64,000 nt of DNA from Anastatus disparis (Eukaryota > Arthropoda > Insecta > Hymenoptera > Eupelmidae), in NCBI GenBank assembly GCA_017163975.1, contig JAFFSR010000309.1:4010001-4074000 (forward strand), in the 5' to 3' direction. Made by a program: the position numbers and the translations under genes. This document shows positions 1 through 10,700 of this stretch, piece after piece; positions within the stretch are counted from its first letter, which is position 1; every line of letters begins with the position of its first letter. The notes below the pieces were generated by a model. That model searched no databases. It saw only the letters and a program-made list of their open reading frames with translations, and was not told where the DNA came from.

Positions 1-1530
1 CAAATAATTTTGAAATCTTTTTGAAATATTTCATGAAATAACTTATGATGAGAATAAAAGTTATTACATAAATCCGTACTGAAAGGACTTTGAAAAGACT
101 TCTTGAAAGGAAACAAGAAAGAACTCAGAAATCTTCCAACGATTAAAATCAGAAAATAATTTAGAAAGATTTTCGGAATGATCTAAGGTATTCTTTCACC
201 GAATCATTCGAAGATTCATTCAAAAAGCTTTCATGTATCAATTCATGTAATATTGTGGTAAAGTCTCAAGAAATCATACATCAAATAATTTTGAAATCTT
301 TTTGAAATATTTCATGAATTAACTTATGATGAGAATAAAAGTTATTACATAAATCCTTACTGAAAGGACTTTGAAAAGACTTCTTGAAAGGAAACAAGAA
401 AGAACTCAGAAATCTTCCAACGATTAAAATCAGAAAATAATTTAGAAAGATTTTCGGAATGATCTAAGGTATTCCTTCACCGAATCATTTCAAGATTCAT
501 TCAAAAAGCTTTCATGAAATAATTCATGCAATATTTTGGTAAAGTCTCAAGAAATCTTACATGAAATAATTTTGAAATCTTTTTGAAATATTTCATGAAA
601 TAACTTATGATGGGAATAAAAGTTATAACATGAATCCTTACTGAAAGGAATTTAAAAAGACTTCTTGAAAGGAAACGAGAAAGAACTCAGAAATCTTCCA
701 ACGCTTAAAATCAGAAAATAATTTAGAAAGATTTTTGGAATGATCTGAGGTATTCTTTCACCGAATCATTCGAAGATTCATTCAAAAAGCTTTCATGAAT
801 CAATTCATGTAATATTTTGGTAAAGTCTCAAGAAATCATACATCAAATAATTTTGAAATCTTTTTGAAATATTTCATGAAATAACTTATGATGAGAATAA
901 AAGTTATTACATAAATCCGTACTGAAAGGACTTTGAAAAGACTTCTTGAAAGGAAACAAGAAAGAACTCAGAAATCATCCAACGATTAAAATCAGAAAAT
1001 AATTTAGAATGATTTTCAGAATGATCTAAGGTATTCTTTCACCGAATCATTTCAAGATTTATTCAAAAAGCTTTCATGAAATAATTCATGCAATATTTTG
1101 GTAAAGTCTCAAGAAATCTTACATGAAATAATTTTGAATTTTTTTTGAAATATTTCATGAAATAACTTATGATGAGAATAAAAGTTATTACATAAATCCG
1201 TTCTGAAAGGACTTTGAAAAGACTTCTTGAAAGGAAACAAGAAAGAACTCAGAAATCTTCCAACGATTAAAATCAGACAATAATTTAGAAAGATTTTCGG
1301 AATGATCTAAGGTATTCTTTCACCGAATCATTCGAAGATTTATTTAAAAAGCTTTCATGAATCAATTCATGTAATATTTTGCTAAAGTCTCAAGAAATCT
1401 TACATGAAATAATTTTGAAATCTTTTTGAAATATTTCATGAAATAACTTATGATAAGAATAAAAGTTATTACATGAATCCTTACTGAAAGGACTTTGAAA
1501 GGACTTTATGAAAGAAAACGTGAAAGATAA
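1..1530. repeat. 281-bp tandem array with alternating monomer types
   Basis: Monomers begin near 1, 282, 563, 844, 1125 and 1405, a period of about 281 bp. Odd monomers carry CATTCGAAG and CAATTCATGTAAT; even monomers carry CATTTCAAG and AATTCATGCAAT. The real unit is therefore a dimer of about 562 bp. The array enters from the left edge of the window and decays at about 1500, just before the Polinton. It is rich in ATTTCATGAAAT-like palindromes, as are the repeat elements at 18.2, 22.7 and 50.5 kb. No coding potential is seen. Confidence 0.9.
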
Positions 1531-1589
1531 CAGAATAGTAGATAAGCTATAGGCATACTGGCTCAGGTTTTTTCTGGATCACCCCCTCT

Positions 1590-1975
1590 CTCCTCAAAGT
1601 GATCTAGAATGTAATGTGTGTATAAGCCCATAAGAGTATCCCCTTCTTCGAGTGATTTTTTGAATTTTGGTTTTTATTTACGCCCACCCTTCCCTGCTCC
1701 ATGTGATCGAGAATGTAATGTGTATTTAAGCCTATAAGAGTATCCCCTTCTTCGAATGATTTTTTGAATTTTGGTTTTTATTTACGCCCACCCTTTCCTA
1801 CTCCGTGTGATCGAGAATCCGATGTGTGTATAAGCACATAAGAGTATCCCCTTCTCCGTGTGATTTTTTGAATTTCAGTATTTTGTTCACGCCCACCCTT
1901 CCCTACTCCATGTGATTTAGAATCCAATATGTGTATAAACCCATAAGAGTTACCTTTTTTTGTTTGATTTGTAGG
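1590..1975. repeat. Subterminal tandem repeat of about 105 bp in Polinton arm
   Basis: Four degenerate copies carry ATAAGAGTATCCCCTTCT, then a T-rich stretch and CGCCCACCCTT, with starts near 1625, 1730, 1834 and 1937. The mirror copy lies at about 17765-18150. Short ORFs reading GVGKGGR on the opposite strand are translations of this repeat, not genes. Repeats just inside the tips could bind integrase or other element proteins, but nothing here proves that. Confidence 0.8.
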
Positions 1976-2665
1976 TGGCCCCATACCGTAGGGAGTCCCA
2001 AGATGTTTTTTCTTTTGAAAGATTAATGTTTACGATTGCATGTTTTCCTTTTTTTCATCTCTATGACTTTTTTTTCTTTAAGCCACCTTCTTTTGATCGA
2101 TAGATATTTTTCCTTTGGTCAAGGAATATTTTTCCTTATCTTTTACAAATAAGAGTTCTCTTTTTTTTTAAACAAGATAAAAAAAGATAGCTGACCCTTA
2201 TAATAAATTTTTTTCTCAAAAAAGATTATCTTCCAAAAAGATGAAGACAGTATTATATCTTAAAGGTTGCATGATTCATTATTTTCATGCACCTGCGACT
2301 CAAAAAAGAACACACACAGTGTACTGCATTAAGAGAAAGGACATTCTTTTCCTTCTCTCCTAAAAGCAGGTTAATTTTTGTGCAACGTTCAAGAAAATGC
2401 ATAGTGGGCAGCGCTACAAAAAAAGACTCTCCATCCGCCGAAAAAACTTTATGTTTGCTAGTGACCCTTTCGCTTCCCCGCAGCGCCACTTAGTCGGCGC
2501 AATCAGTGTGCTGAAAATGGACTCTGATTACTCCGATAATCTTAATGCAAAGACTCTCCATCCACAGAAAAATTTTACGTTTGCTAGTGACCCTTTCTCT
2601 TTCGCTTCCCCGCAGCGCCACTTAGTTGGTACAGTCAGTGTGCCAAAAACGGACTCTGATTGCTC

Positions 2666-3380
2666 CGATAATCTTAATGCAATCGGCGCTTTACGCAATG
2701 CTGAAGGATACATGCGGCGCCTAATGTCTTTGGGTGCAGGTATACACAGAAAACCCTCGGTCTCGTCATTGTTTTACCACTGCATGTTTTTTCTTTTTCA
2801 TCTCTATGACAGTTTCTTTAACCCACATGCTTCTGATCGATAGATATTTTCCCTTTGGTCACTTTCACATTACTTTACTATTCAAAGTCACTTTCTGCTT
2901 GTTCCGATAATCTTAATGCAATCGGCGCTTTACGCAACGCTGAAGGATACATGCGGCGCCTAATGTCTTTGAGTGCAGGTATACACAAAAAAACCTCGGT
3001 CTCGTCATTGTTTACCACTGCATGTTTTTTCTTTTTCATCTCTATGACAGTTTCATTAACCCACATGCTTCTGATCGATAGATATTTTCCCTTTGGTCAC
3101 TTTCACATTACTTTACTATTCAAAGTCACTTTCTGCTTGTTCTGATAATCTTAATGCAATCGGCGCTTTACGCAACGCTGAAGGATACATGCGGCGCCTA
3201 ATGTCTTTGAGTGCAGGTATACACAGAAAACCCTCGGTCTCGTCATTGTTTTACCACTGCATGTTTTTTCTTTTTCATCTCTATGACAGTTTCATTAACC
3301 CACATGCTTCTGATCGATAGATATTTTCCCTTTGGTCACTTTCACATTACTTTACTATTTAAAGTCACTTGTTTTCATTT
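2666..3380. repeat. Three copies of a 238-bp tandem unit in left arm
   Basis: Units starting near 2666, 2904 and 3143 each hold GCAATCGGCGCTTTACGCAA, ATGCGGCGCC and CTTCTGATCGATAGATA. The right arm has a single unit (about 16880-17080). The ORFs of 60-150 codons across this stretch repeat from unit to unit and look like chance frames. The unit number explains the arm-length difference. Confidence 0.85.
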
Positions 3381-3971
3381 TGTTGGAAAGAGACCTTTTT
3401 TTCCTTTTCGTAAAAATATGTTTTCTTTTACTGAGAAAAGAAACTTTGTTTTGGTTTTCATGTTTATAATCTTACAATCTTTTTTCTTTCAAAATTGAAA
3501 CTTTTATTGTGCCCATTCTATATCCATGTATTAAGTTAAAATAAGGTTATTGGTGAATTTTTTTCTTTTCAGAAAAGGTTTTCTTGACAGGTTTATATTT
3601 TTGAAAGTCACCACTTATCTTATTTTATCTTTTTTTTTAAGAAAAAAGGTCAATTACTCTTTTCCTAAAACGATATATCGGTCATTTAATTTTGAAAACG
3701 AAGCCCTTTTGCGAATGCATTCTTTTTAGATAGAAAAGAGGGCGTGGAAAATACTTGGAGGATTGTCAAAAATTTTTTCCGCAGGTAGGTAATTTTTGTA
3801 AATTTTTTTGTATAAATACTGTGCTGCATGCAATGTTCAGTATTCAGTCTCTCAAGCTTCCTAAAGCAAGATTGAAAAATTTAAGTTTCGATTTAAATCG
3901 TATTTAAAAAAATAAAAAATGGCAAACGAAAAAAAAATCAAGAAAACAAAACTAGTGCGAGCCTCAAAATA

Positions 3972-5153
3972 ATGAGGGATAGAATCCAATGGTTAATGAG
4001 GAACGGCTCGTTGATCTTGTTGATGCTTGATCACGTCACATGGGCGATGGATGCAATAACATCGTGTGAGTAATATTTGATAATTTTTTTCTTTTTTCAT
4101 AATTAATAGTTTTTATATATTATTTCAATAATTAATTATTTTTGTTTTCTTTTTTTTAGTGCCACCGATGCCGCAGTCTGCTTCAATGCAGCAATTATAT
4201 CAAGGCTTCGAAAATATGGAAACACCGAGGGCAAGCCCGAAGCGCTCGAGAAAAAGATCATCGAGCTCGAGTTCGAGTTCAAGTTCGAGTACCAGTGGAA
4301 CGTCATCGAGTTGCTCTTCATGCAGAGCAACGCCCAAGAAAGTTCCCAGAGTCAACAACGAGGATGTAAGAACTCCTCTTCGAGAGAACTCGCCGCAACC
4401 AGGGCCCTCGGGTACATGTAAGTTAAAAAAAACGAAAAAAATATTTCATTAAAATATAAAAAGAAAAAAGATTAAAATATTTATTTTTTCTGTTTCAGGA
4501 TCACAACTTCGGGAGAAGTCACCGCAACCAGGGCCCTCGGGGACAAGTAAGTTAAAAAAACAAAAAATATTTCATTAAAATATAAAAAGAAAAAAAATTA
4601 AAATATTTATTTTTTCTGTTTCAGGATCACAACTTCGGGAGAAGTCTCCGCAACCAGGGCCCTCGGGCACAAGTAAGTTAAAAAAACAAAAAATATTTCA
4701 TTAAAATATAAAAAGAAAAAGATTAAAATATTTATTCTTTCTGTTTCAGGATCACAACTTCGGGAGAAGTCTCCGCAACCAGGACCCTCGGGTACAAGTA
4801 AGTTGAAAAAAAAACAAAAAATATTTCATTGAAAAAAAATCAAAAAAGAAAAAAGTTTAAAATATTAATTTTTTTTTGAAAATAATAATTTTATCTAAAT
4901 AAATAATTAATTTTTTTTTCCTTTTTTCAGAAGAGAATGGCAGCGCTACTATCCAGGAGAATAGACCTCCTCCTGCAAGACGAATCTTGCAGCTTAAACA
5001 TTCAGGGAAAAAGATTGTGATGAATACAAGGCTTCCTAAGTCTAACCAGGAGAATGAGAATGCCAGATTCCCTAAATCAACGCAGGAGGATGAGGGAACA
5101 GTTTCGTCATGCAGTGAACTCATGATAACAGAAGACATCACATATCTTGATTG
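3972..5153 (+). pseudogene. Left-arm serine-rich gene with tandem micro-exons (probably broken)
   Basis: Predicted exons are 3972-4065 (donor GTGAGT), 4160-4417, three 48-nt exons at 4499-4546, 4625-4672 and 4750-4797, and a last exon 4931-5153 ending in TYLD and a stop. Exon 2 begins PPMPQSAS and contains a long serine run and PKKVPR, a possible nuclear signal. Each 48-nt exon adds SQLREKSPQPGPSGT. In this copy exon 2 ends GGTACAT, so splicing to GATCAC creates TGA, whereas the right-arm copy ends GGTACAA and stays open. Function is unknown; low complexity suggests a disordered, perhaps nuclear, protein. Exon 1 is the least certain part. Confidence 0.55.
4499..4797 (+). repeat. Tandemly duplicated 48-nt exon cassettes, period about 125 bp
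   Basis: Three exon-plus-intron units of 125-126 bp, each with a TTTCAG acceptor, a 48-nt exon and a GTAAGT donor. The exon length is divisible by three and both junctions are phase 1, so adding or losing a unit keeps the frame. The right arm has the same three exons (about 15427-15720), the last one cut by the arm breakpoint. Confidence 0.85.
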
Positions 5154-5327
5154 AAAAATAAATTTATGTACATGTATTTTTTATATAAATATAAAAAAGA
5201 ATTTTTGTAACTGGCGGAAAAATATGTAATAAAAATTTTAATTCAATAAAAAAAAAAAATAATAATAGTTCATAAAATCTTAATCTCGCTTATTTCATGA
5301 GCCTTCCTATATATATGTAATATAATC

Positions 5328-5986
5328 TGAAACATGGGACTTTTTGAATTAAAAAATAAGCGGACACCGGGCGCGAACCCCGCTCCTCGAGATCTCCAGG
5401 CACGAGCTCTATTCACCGAGCCAATGCCGCACTGCTATATACAAGTTAAAATCCTACTTATAAGGCTCTTCGCCGGTATAGTAGGTATCTATGTACAAAT
5501 ATAACATGTGGATGAAAAATCCACCATGTTACAATCCCCCCCACCACACGAAAGTACTTCGGTGGAACCGATAATTTCGTCATACTTGCTCTGCTCGCTC
5601 TGCTCTCCTCCCCCCCACACGAAAGTACTTCGGTGGAACCGATAATTTCGTCATAACTGCTACTGCTACTTGCTCTGCTCGCTCTGCACGCTCTGCTCGC
5701 TCTGCTTAATGCTAATAACTTAATGCTAAATTTTAAAATGCTCTATAGTTGCTCCAGCGGGTTATTTTGTTGGGCGCCATTGAAACATGAGACTCTTTGA
5801 ATTAAAAAATAAGCGGACACCGGGCGCGAACCCCGCTCCTCGAGATCTCCAGGCACGAGCTCTATTCACCGAGCCAACGCCGCACTGCTATATACAAGTT
5901 AAAATCCTACTTATAAGGCTCTTCGCCGGTATAGTAGGTATCTATGTACAAATATAACATGTGGATGAAAAATCCACCATGTTACA
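5328..5986 (-). mobile_element. TRIM: miniature LTR retrotransposon, 659 bp
   Basis: Two 206-bp direct repeats (5328-5533 and 5781-5986) differ at only about three positions and are flanked by AATC (5324-5327 and 5987-5990). On the minus strand each LTR begins TGTAACATGG and ends CATGTTTCA. After the first LTR comes ATGGCGCCCAACAAAATAAC, a tRNA-Lys-like primer binding site (5762-5779). Before the second LTR comes a G-rich polypurine tract (5534-5545). The 247-bp internal part has no ORF, so it depends on another element for mobility. It is inserted in the Polinton and so is younger than that element. Confidence 0.9.
5360..5430 (-). other. tRNA-like segment with box A/box B motifs inside TRIM LTR
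   Basis: On the minus strand this 71-nt stretch contains TTGGCTCGGTGAATAGAGC, resembling a tRNA D arm and pol III box A. Further on, GGGGTTCGCGCCCGG forms a T-arm-like hairpin and box B. The outer ends GCGG and CCGC can pair. It is repeated in the other LTR at 5813-5883. I do not call it a functional tRNA because the anticodon stem is poor and it lies in a transposon LTR. Confidence 0.7.
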
Positions 5987-6247
5987 AATCTATTTTATAA
6001 AAAAAAATTTTTTTTCACTTAAATAAATTATTATAATTAAAAATAGTAGTTGGTTTTGGGAATATTAAATTAAATTATAATAATCATTGATAAAATTTTT
6101 ATTTTTTTAAAATCACATATAATTATTTTTTTTCATTTTAGAAATACAATTATTTTTTTCATTTTAGAAATACAATTATTTTTTCATTTTAAAAATACAA
6201 TTATTATAGTATTTTAATAAGATAATAATAAAAAAATTTTAAAAATT
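5987..6247. other. AT-rich spacer with short tandem repeat
   Basis: Contains about three copies of CATTTTAGAAATACAATTAT (6133-6200) among A/T runs. No gene is seen. Confidence 0.6.
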
Positions 6248-7198
6248 TTATTCATTTGCAAAATATAAACATGTACATTTCATTTTTTTGTTTTGTTTAA
6301 AATAATTATCAACCTCATCTTTATCATTAATATTTAAGTAATTTCGTAGCCATGCTCGTATAGCAATCGTATTATTGACTGCACACACGGGTCTTTTTCT
6401 TCTTATACAGAAAACGTGGTTCAAGCAGAAGTGGTGCTTATCACCTATTATTCCTTCTAATGCTGGACAGCCGAAATCTTCAACATTTGCAATTGACCTG
6501 CAAATAAAATAAACAGAATAATTAAACTATAATATAAAAGTATAAGAAAAGTATTAAAAAGTATGAAAAAAAGTATTAAAAAGTATGAAAAAAGTATTAA
6601 AAAGTATGAGAAAAGTATGAAAAAGTATAAAAAGTATAAAAAAAAGTATAAAAAAGTATAAAAAAGTATAAAAAAAGTATGAAAAAGTATAAAAAAAGTA
6701 TAAAAAAAAGTATAAAAAAGTATAAAAAAGTATAAAAAAGTATGAAAAGTATTAAGAAAATGATTATTTTGAATATAAAAAATTTAAATATATTTTTACT
6801 TACACACTTGGTAAAAGATTTTTCAACCATTGCACTTTCTGCTCTCCTTTGACAAATAATTTTTTGATTCCTTGCGAGCAGATTTGGAAAACACGTTGTA
6901 GACGATGATATGGAATATCTCCGGAATTCCATGCTATACCGTGATGGAACCTTTCCACCCACTGAGCCATGCATTTTTCTTCTGTATTTAGTTCCTCCCA
7001 TGTAATTGGAGATTTGAAAACATAGACTGTAGGTAAAGCTGTTTTTCTAAAATTGAGGAAACTAACTTCTTTGAAAATAAAAGAGTCCTCTGATATTCTT
7101 TGAAATCCTTGAATATCACATATATAAATGCTTTCTTCTTCCGCAGACTGCATAATATAATTTTTGAACAGCATATCGTAATCACGAGTTCTAGCCAT
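6248..7198 (-). CDS. Two-exon RNase H-like Polinton protein (putative)
   Basis: Exon 1 runs 7198-6804 (ATG at 7198, donor GTAAGT) and exon 2 runs 6497-6248 (acceptor TTTGCAG), about 214 residues. Visible motifs are YICDIQGFQ followed by FIFKEV near the N-terminus, WVERFHHGIAWNSGDIPY in the middle, VKGEQKVQWL, then across the junction VEDFGCPALEGI and a Cys/His cluster HHFCLNHVFC. From memory this layout is like an uncharacterised arthropod family with a DEDD/RNase H-like arrangement of acidic residues. A nuclease role is inference only. It is transcribed divergently from the polymerase, as expected for an early or replication gene. Both exons are open and splice in phase. Confidence 0.6.
6540..6770. 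repeat. Intronic AAAAAGTAT minisatellite
   Basis: A run of AAAAAGTATNAAA units of 10-13 bp fills most of the intron of the RNase H-like gene. The Tyr/Phe-rich frame read through it on the minus strand is an artefact of the repeat. Confidence 0.85.
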
Positions 7199-7700
7199 CT
7201 CGTAGCGTTGGATGTTTCAGTATGAATTAATATCGGGAAATGAGAATAGAAAATTTTCAAATCGTAAGTTTATGTCAAGCAATTCCCCTCTTACTTTTTT
7301 AAGATTGGACGATGGAAAATAGCTCAGTTTTCACTGGTTAAACTAAAAGATGATAGTCACTCCCCCTCTAACTTTTTAAGATTGGACGATGGAAAATCGC
7401 TCAATCCTCATTGGTTAAAACTAAGAAATGATTCTGATAGGTTAAAAAAGGTAAAAAATTCATCCCTACCCGTGAAAACCTCTCTTTTTCTGAAAAACTT
7501 GCACTCCGTTTTACTATTGGTTAGTTAATTGAATTTTCTATCTCTCCTTTTGTTAACTTACCTTTAAAAAGGACTGAAGGTTTCTGGATGAGCATACTTC
7601 GTCAGAGGAGTCGTGAGTGTACATAGTCATCGGGACTAAACTTTACCAATCGTGAAAGTTTGTGTTTGTGAAAGGTTATTTTAAATAAAAAGAAAAAAAA
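7199..7700. promoter_or_regulatory. Divergent promoter region with 77-bp direct repeat and CCAAT boxes
   Basis: It separates the minus-strand RNase H-like gene from the plus-strand polymerase. Two copies of a 77-bp unit (about 7285-7361 and 7362-7438) each hold AAGATTGGACGATGGAAAAT and a TGGTTAAA motif. ATTGG, the inverse CCAAT box, occurs in both copies and again at 7411 and 7515. A TTTAAAAAGGACTG stretch near 7562 could be the polymerase TATA region. Role assigned by position. Confidence 0.5.
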
Positions 7701-10700
7701 ATGTCTTCAATTAATTTCTTTGAACGTCTTGTGCAACTACTCCGTGATGCTTTGCAAAATGTAAATGAACTGAACAATACCGATCTCCATTATTGGATAG
7801 ATATGTGCAATGGTAGTTTAGAGAAATTAAATGAAAAAATTGTCAATTCTGATCTTACAAGAGGAGAAAAGCAGAGATGTCAAACTTGTGTGTTACATCT
7901 TTCGGGTATTCAAGTTCAATTTGAACATCATCTTCAACGAGGAGGTGGTCTGCAATCTGAAGAAATAGAAGCTTCTGTTGAATGGCGAGATGTGCAGTCA
8001 GCTTTCGAAAACAGAATTAGAACTGGCGTAGTGGTAAATATAAATCATGTGGATATTTTAAGTTTTTTAAACGACGCCCAAGAACTCTTTAAAGTACATG
8101 TACAGTCATGCTTAGAAGAATATAGTGCTCTCAAAGTGAATTCAGATTTCATCGCAGAATTTTCTATACAGAAAAGTAGTGAAGAATTGACAGATATTAA
8201 ATATTTTACAACCACAAGTACTTCAATTTTCATGTCAACGAATCTAGAAGAATGGTTCAAAATAAATATCAAAGATTCTATTTTGACACAGATAGAAGAA
8301 TTTCAGGAAAAAGATTCTGGCTGGGCTCTAAAAAGCATTATAAGTCTGAGTATAAATATGAAAAAATATTCTCCGATCAAGGGCAGTTCGTACATTCCTT
8401 TACCACCTTTTATACAAAAGAAAAAAGCATGTGTCAATGTTCGTAACAATGACAATCAATGTTTCAAGTATGCTATCCTCTCAGCAATATATCCAAGTGA
8501 AACTAATACTAATAGAGTTAATCAATATAGCATGCATGAGAACAAGTTGAAATTTAATAACATAGAATTTCCAGTGACACTTAAAAATGTTCCAAAATTT
8601 GAAGAACTGAATAATATTTCAGTAAATGTGTACATGTTGAAGAAGTTTGGACAAAAGTTTGAAGTATCACCTTGCCACATTACATCGGATAAAAAGGAAA
8701 AGCATGTCAATCTACTCATCATCCAAGACTTTTACATCGATGAGTATGAAAAAGATAATCATTCTGATGATATTAGTTTACCCAAATACCACTACGTTTG
8801 GATAAAGAATATGTCTCGTCTTCTGAAATCTCAACTATCTAAGACACATGTAAAATCATTCCATTGTGAAAGATGTTTACAAGTCTTTTATAATGAAGAA
8901 AGATTGCAAGTTCATGAAAATGATTGTAAGAATTTGAATTATTGTCGAATTAATCTACCTGACTCGCAGAACAACATTCTGAAATTTGAAGATTATTATA
9001 AAAGCGAAAAAGTTCCTTTTATCGTTTATGCTGATTTTGAATGTTTACTGAAGCCTACAATGAATGAGATTGCCTTCCAACTTCATGAAGCATATAGCAT
9101 AGGATATTATATAAAATGTAGCTTTGATGACAGCTTATCTTTTTATAAGTCATATAGAAAAAATATCGAAGATGGACAGACTCCTGCACAATGGTTTGTT
9201 CAAGAATTAAAATCAATCAGTGAGAAAATTGATAAACTCTACAAGAATCCGAAACCATTAAAACTTACGGATTTAGAAGAATTATCTTTCCAAAGGTCAA
9301 CCATTTGTCACATATGCCGAAAACTAATCCGTGATGAAGAACTCGCAGTACGAGATCACTGTCATCTCACAGGACGGTAAGATATTAATTATAGTTATAT
9401 TTCAATGAAAAAAAAATTTACTTTATCATGCAAATTTTTTTAAAATATCTATTTTTTTTTACATTAGTTTCAGAGGTGCAGCACATAATTCATGTAATTT
9501 GAATTACAAGTATTCAAAATTTATTCCTGTGGTTTTTCATAACCTCAATTACGATACACACTTCATTTTGAAAGAGATAGCCACATCTTCATTGATGGGA
9601 GGACGAGTTACGCTATTGCCACATAATAAGGAAAAATATATTTCTTTTACAAAATACATAGATGGCAGTGACCTAAGTTTTAGATTCATAGATTCTTGGC
9701 GTTTTCTTCCTTCGTCATTAGAAAAACTTGCATCATACTTGGAAAATGTGCCGATATTGATAAAAGAGTTTCGAACTGATGGTTTTACAGATGAGAAAAT
9801 TGATTTTCTCAAACGTAAAGGTATATTTCCATATGATTTTGTAGATGGATTGGATAAATTATTAGTTACGAAATTGCCAGAGAAAAATCAGTTTTATAAC
9901 CAACTCACCGATTCTCATATTGCTGATGAAGACTATAAGCATGCTATTCAAGTCTGGAGTAAGTTCAATATAAGGACATTAGGCGAGTATTCGGATTTAT
10001 ACTTAAAAACAGATGTTTTACTATTAGCGGATGTATTTGAAAGTTTTCGAGAAACATCTCTCAAAGCTTACGGTTTATGTCCAGCTCACTTTTATACGTC
10101 TCCAGGCTTGACATTTTCAGCAGCGCTAAAAATGACGAAGGTAGAACTGGAGCTTCTTACAGATATAGATATGTTGATGTTCATTGAAGCAGGTATTCGG
10201 GGAGGAATAAGTCAATGCTGTAATCGCTATGCCAAGGCGAACAATCCATATATGGGCTCTCCGTATGATGAAAAACGGAAAATGAAAACACTTATGTACT
10301 TTGATATTAATAATCTTTATGGATGGGCAATGGTTCAATATTTGCCAGTCGGAAAATTCAAATGGGTAGAATATGAGACGAATTCAAACTTTTACAACGC
10401 ACCGCCAGATTCAGTTATTGGATATATTGCTGAAGTAGATTTGGAGTATCCTGAGGAAATACACGATGCACATCGAGATTTTCCATTTTGCGCAGAGCAT
10501 AGTGCGCCACATGGCTCGAAACAAAAGAAACTTCTCACTACTTTGAAGAACAAGGAGAGATATGTGATTTACTATCGAACACTCAGACAAGTGTTGGAAA
10601 ATGGACTTCGATTGAAAAAAGTGCATAGAATTTTAAGTTTTGAGCAAAAGGCATGGCTTAAACCTTATGTGGAATTGAATACTCAAAAAAGAATGCAGGC

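Larger units (their letters stand above)
1537..4789 (+). repeat. Polinton left terminal inverted repeat (arm)
   Basis: About 3.25 kb matching the right arm in inverted orientation. Homology stops inside the third 48-nt exon of the serine-rich gene, after CAACCAGGACCCTC. It is longer than the right arm by about 480 bp because it holds two extra copies of a 238-bp tandem unit. Confidence 0.92.

Noticed and set aside
1778..3498. Small protein genes in the Polinton arms
   Set aside because: The frames follow the tandem units, occur on both strands and have no motif; best explained as repeat translations.
5328..5986. Two independent SINE insertions
   Set aside because: The two 206-bp copies are in the same orientation, separated by primer-site and polypurine motifs and share one AATC duplication, which fits an LTR pair.
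6597..7001. Separate 134-codon ORF
   Set aside because: Its first half is an alternative frame of the RNase H-like exon and its second half reads the intronic AAAAAGTAT repeat.
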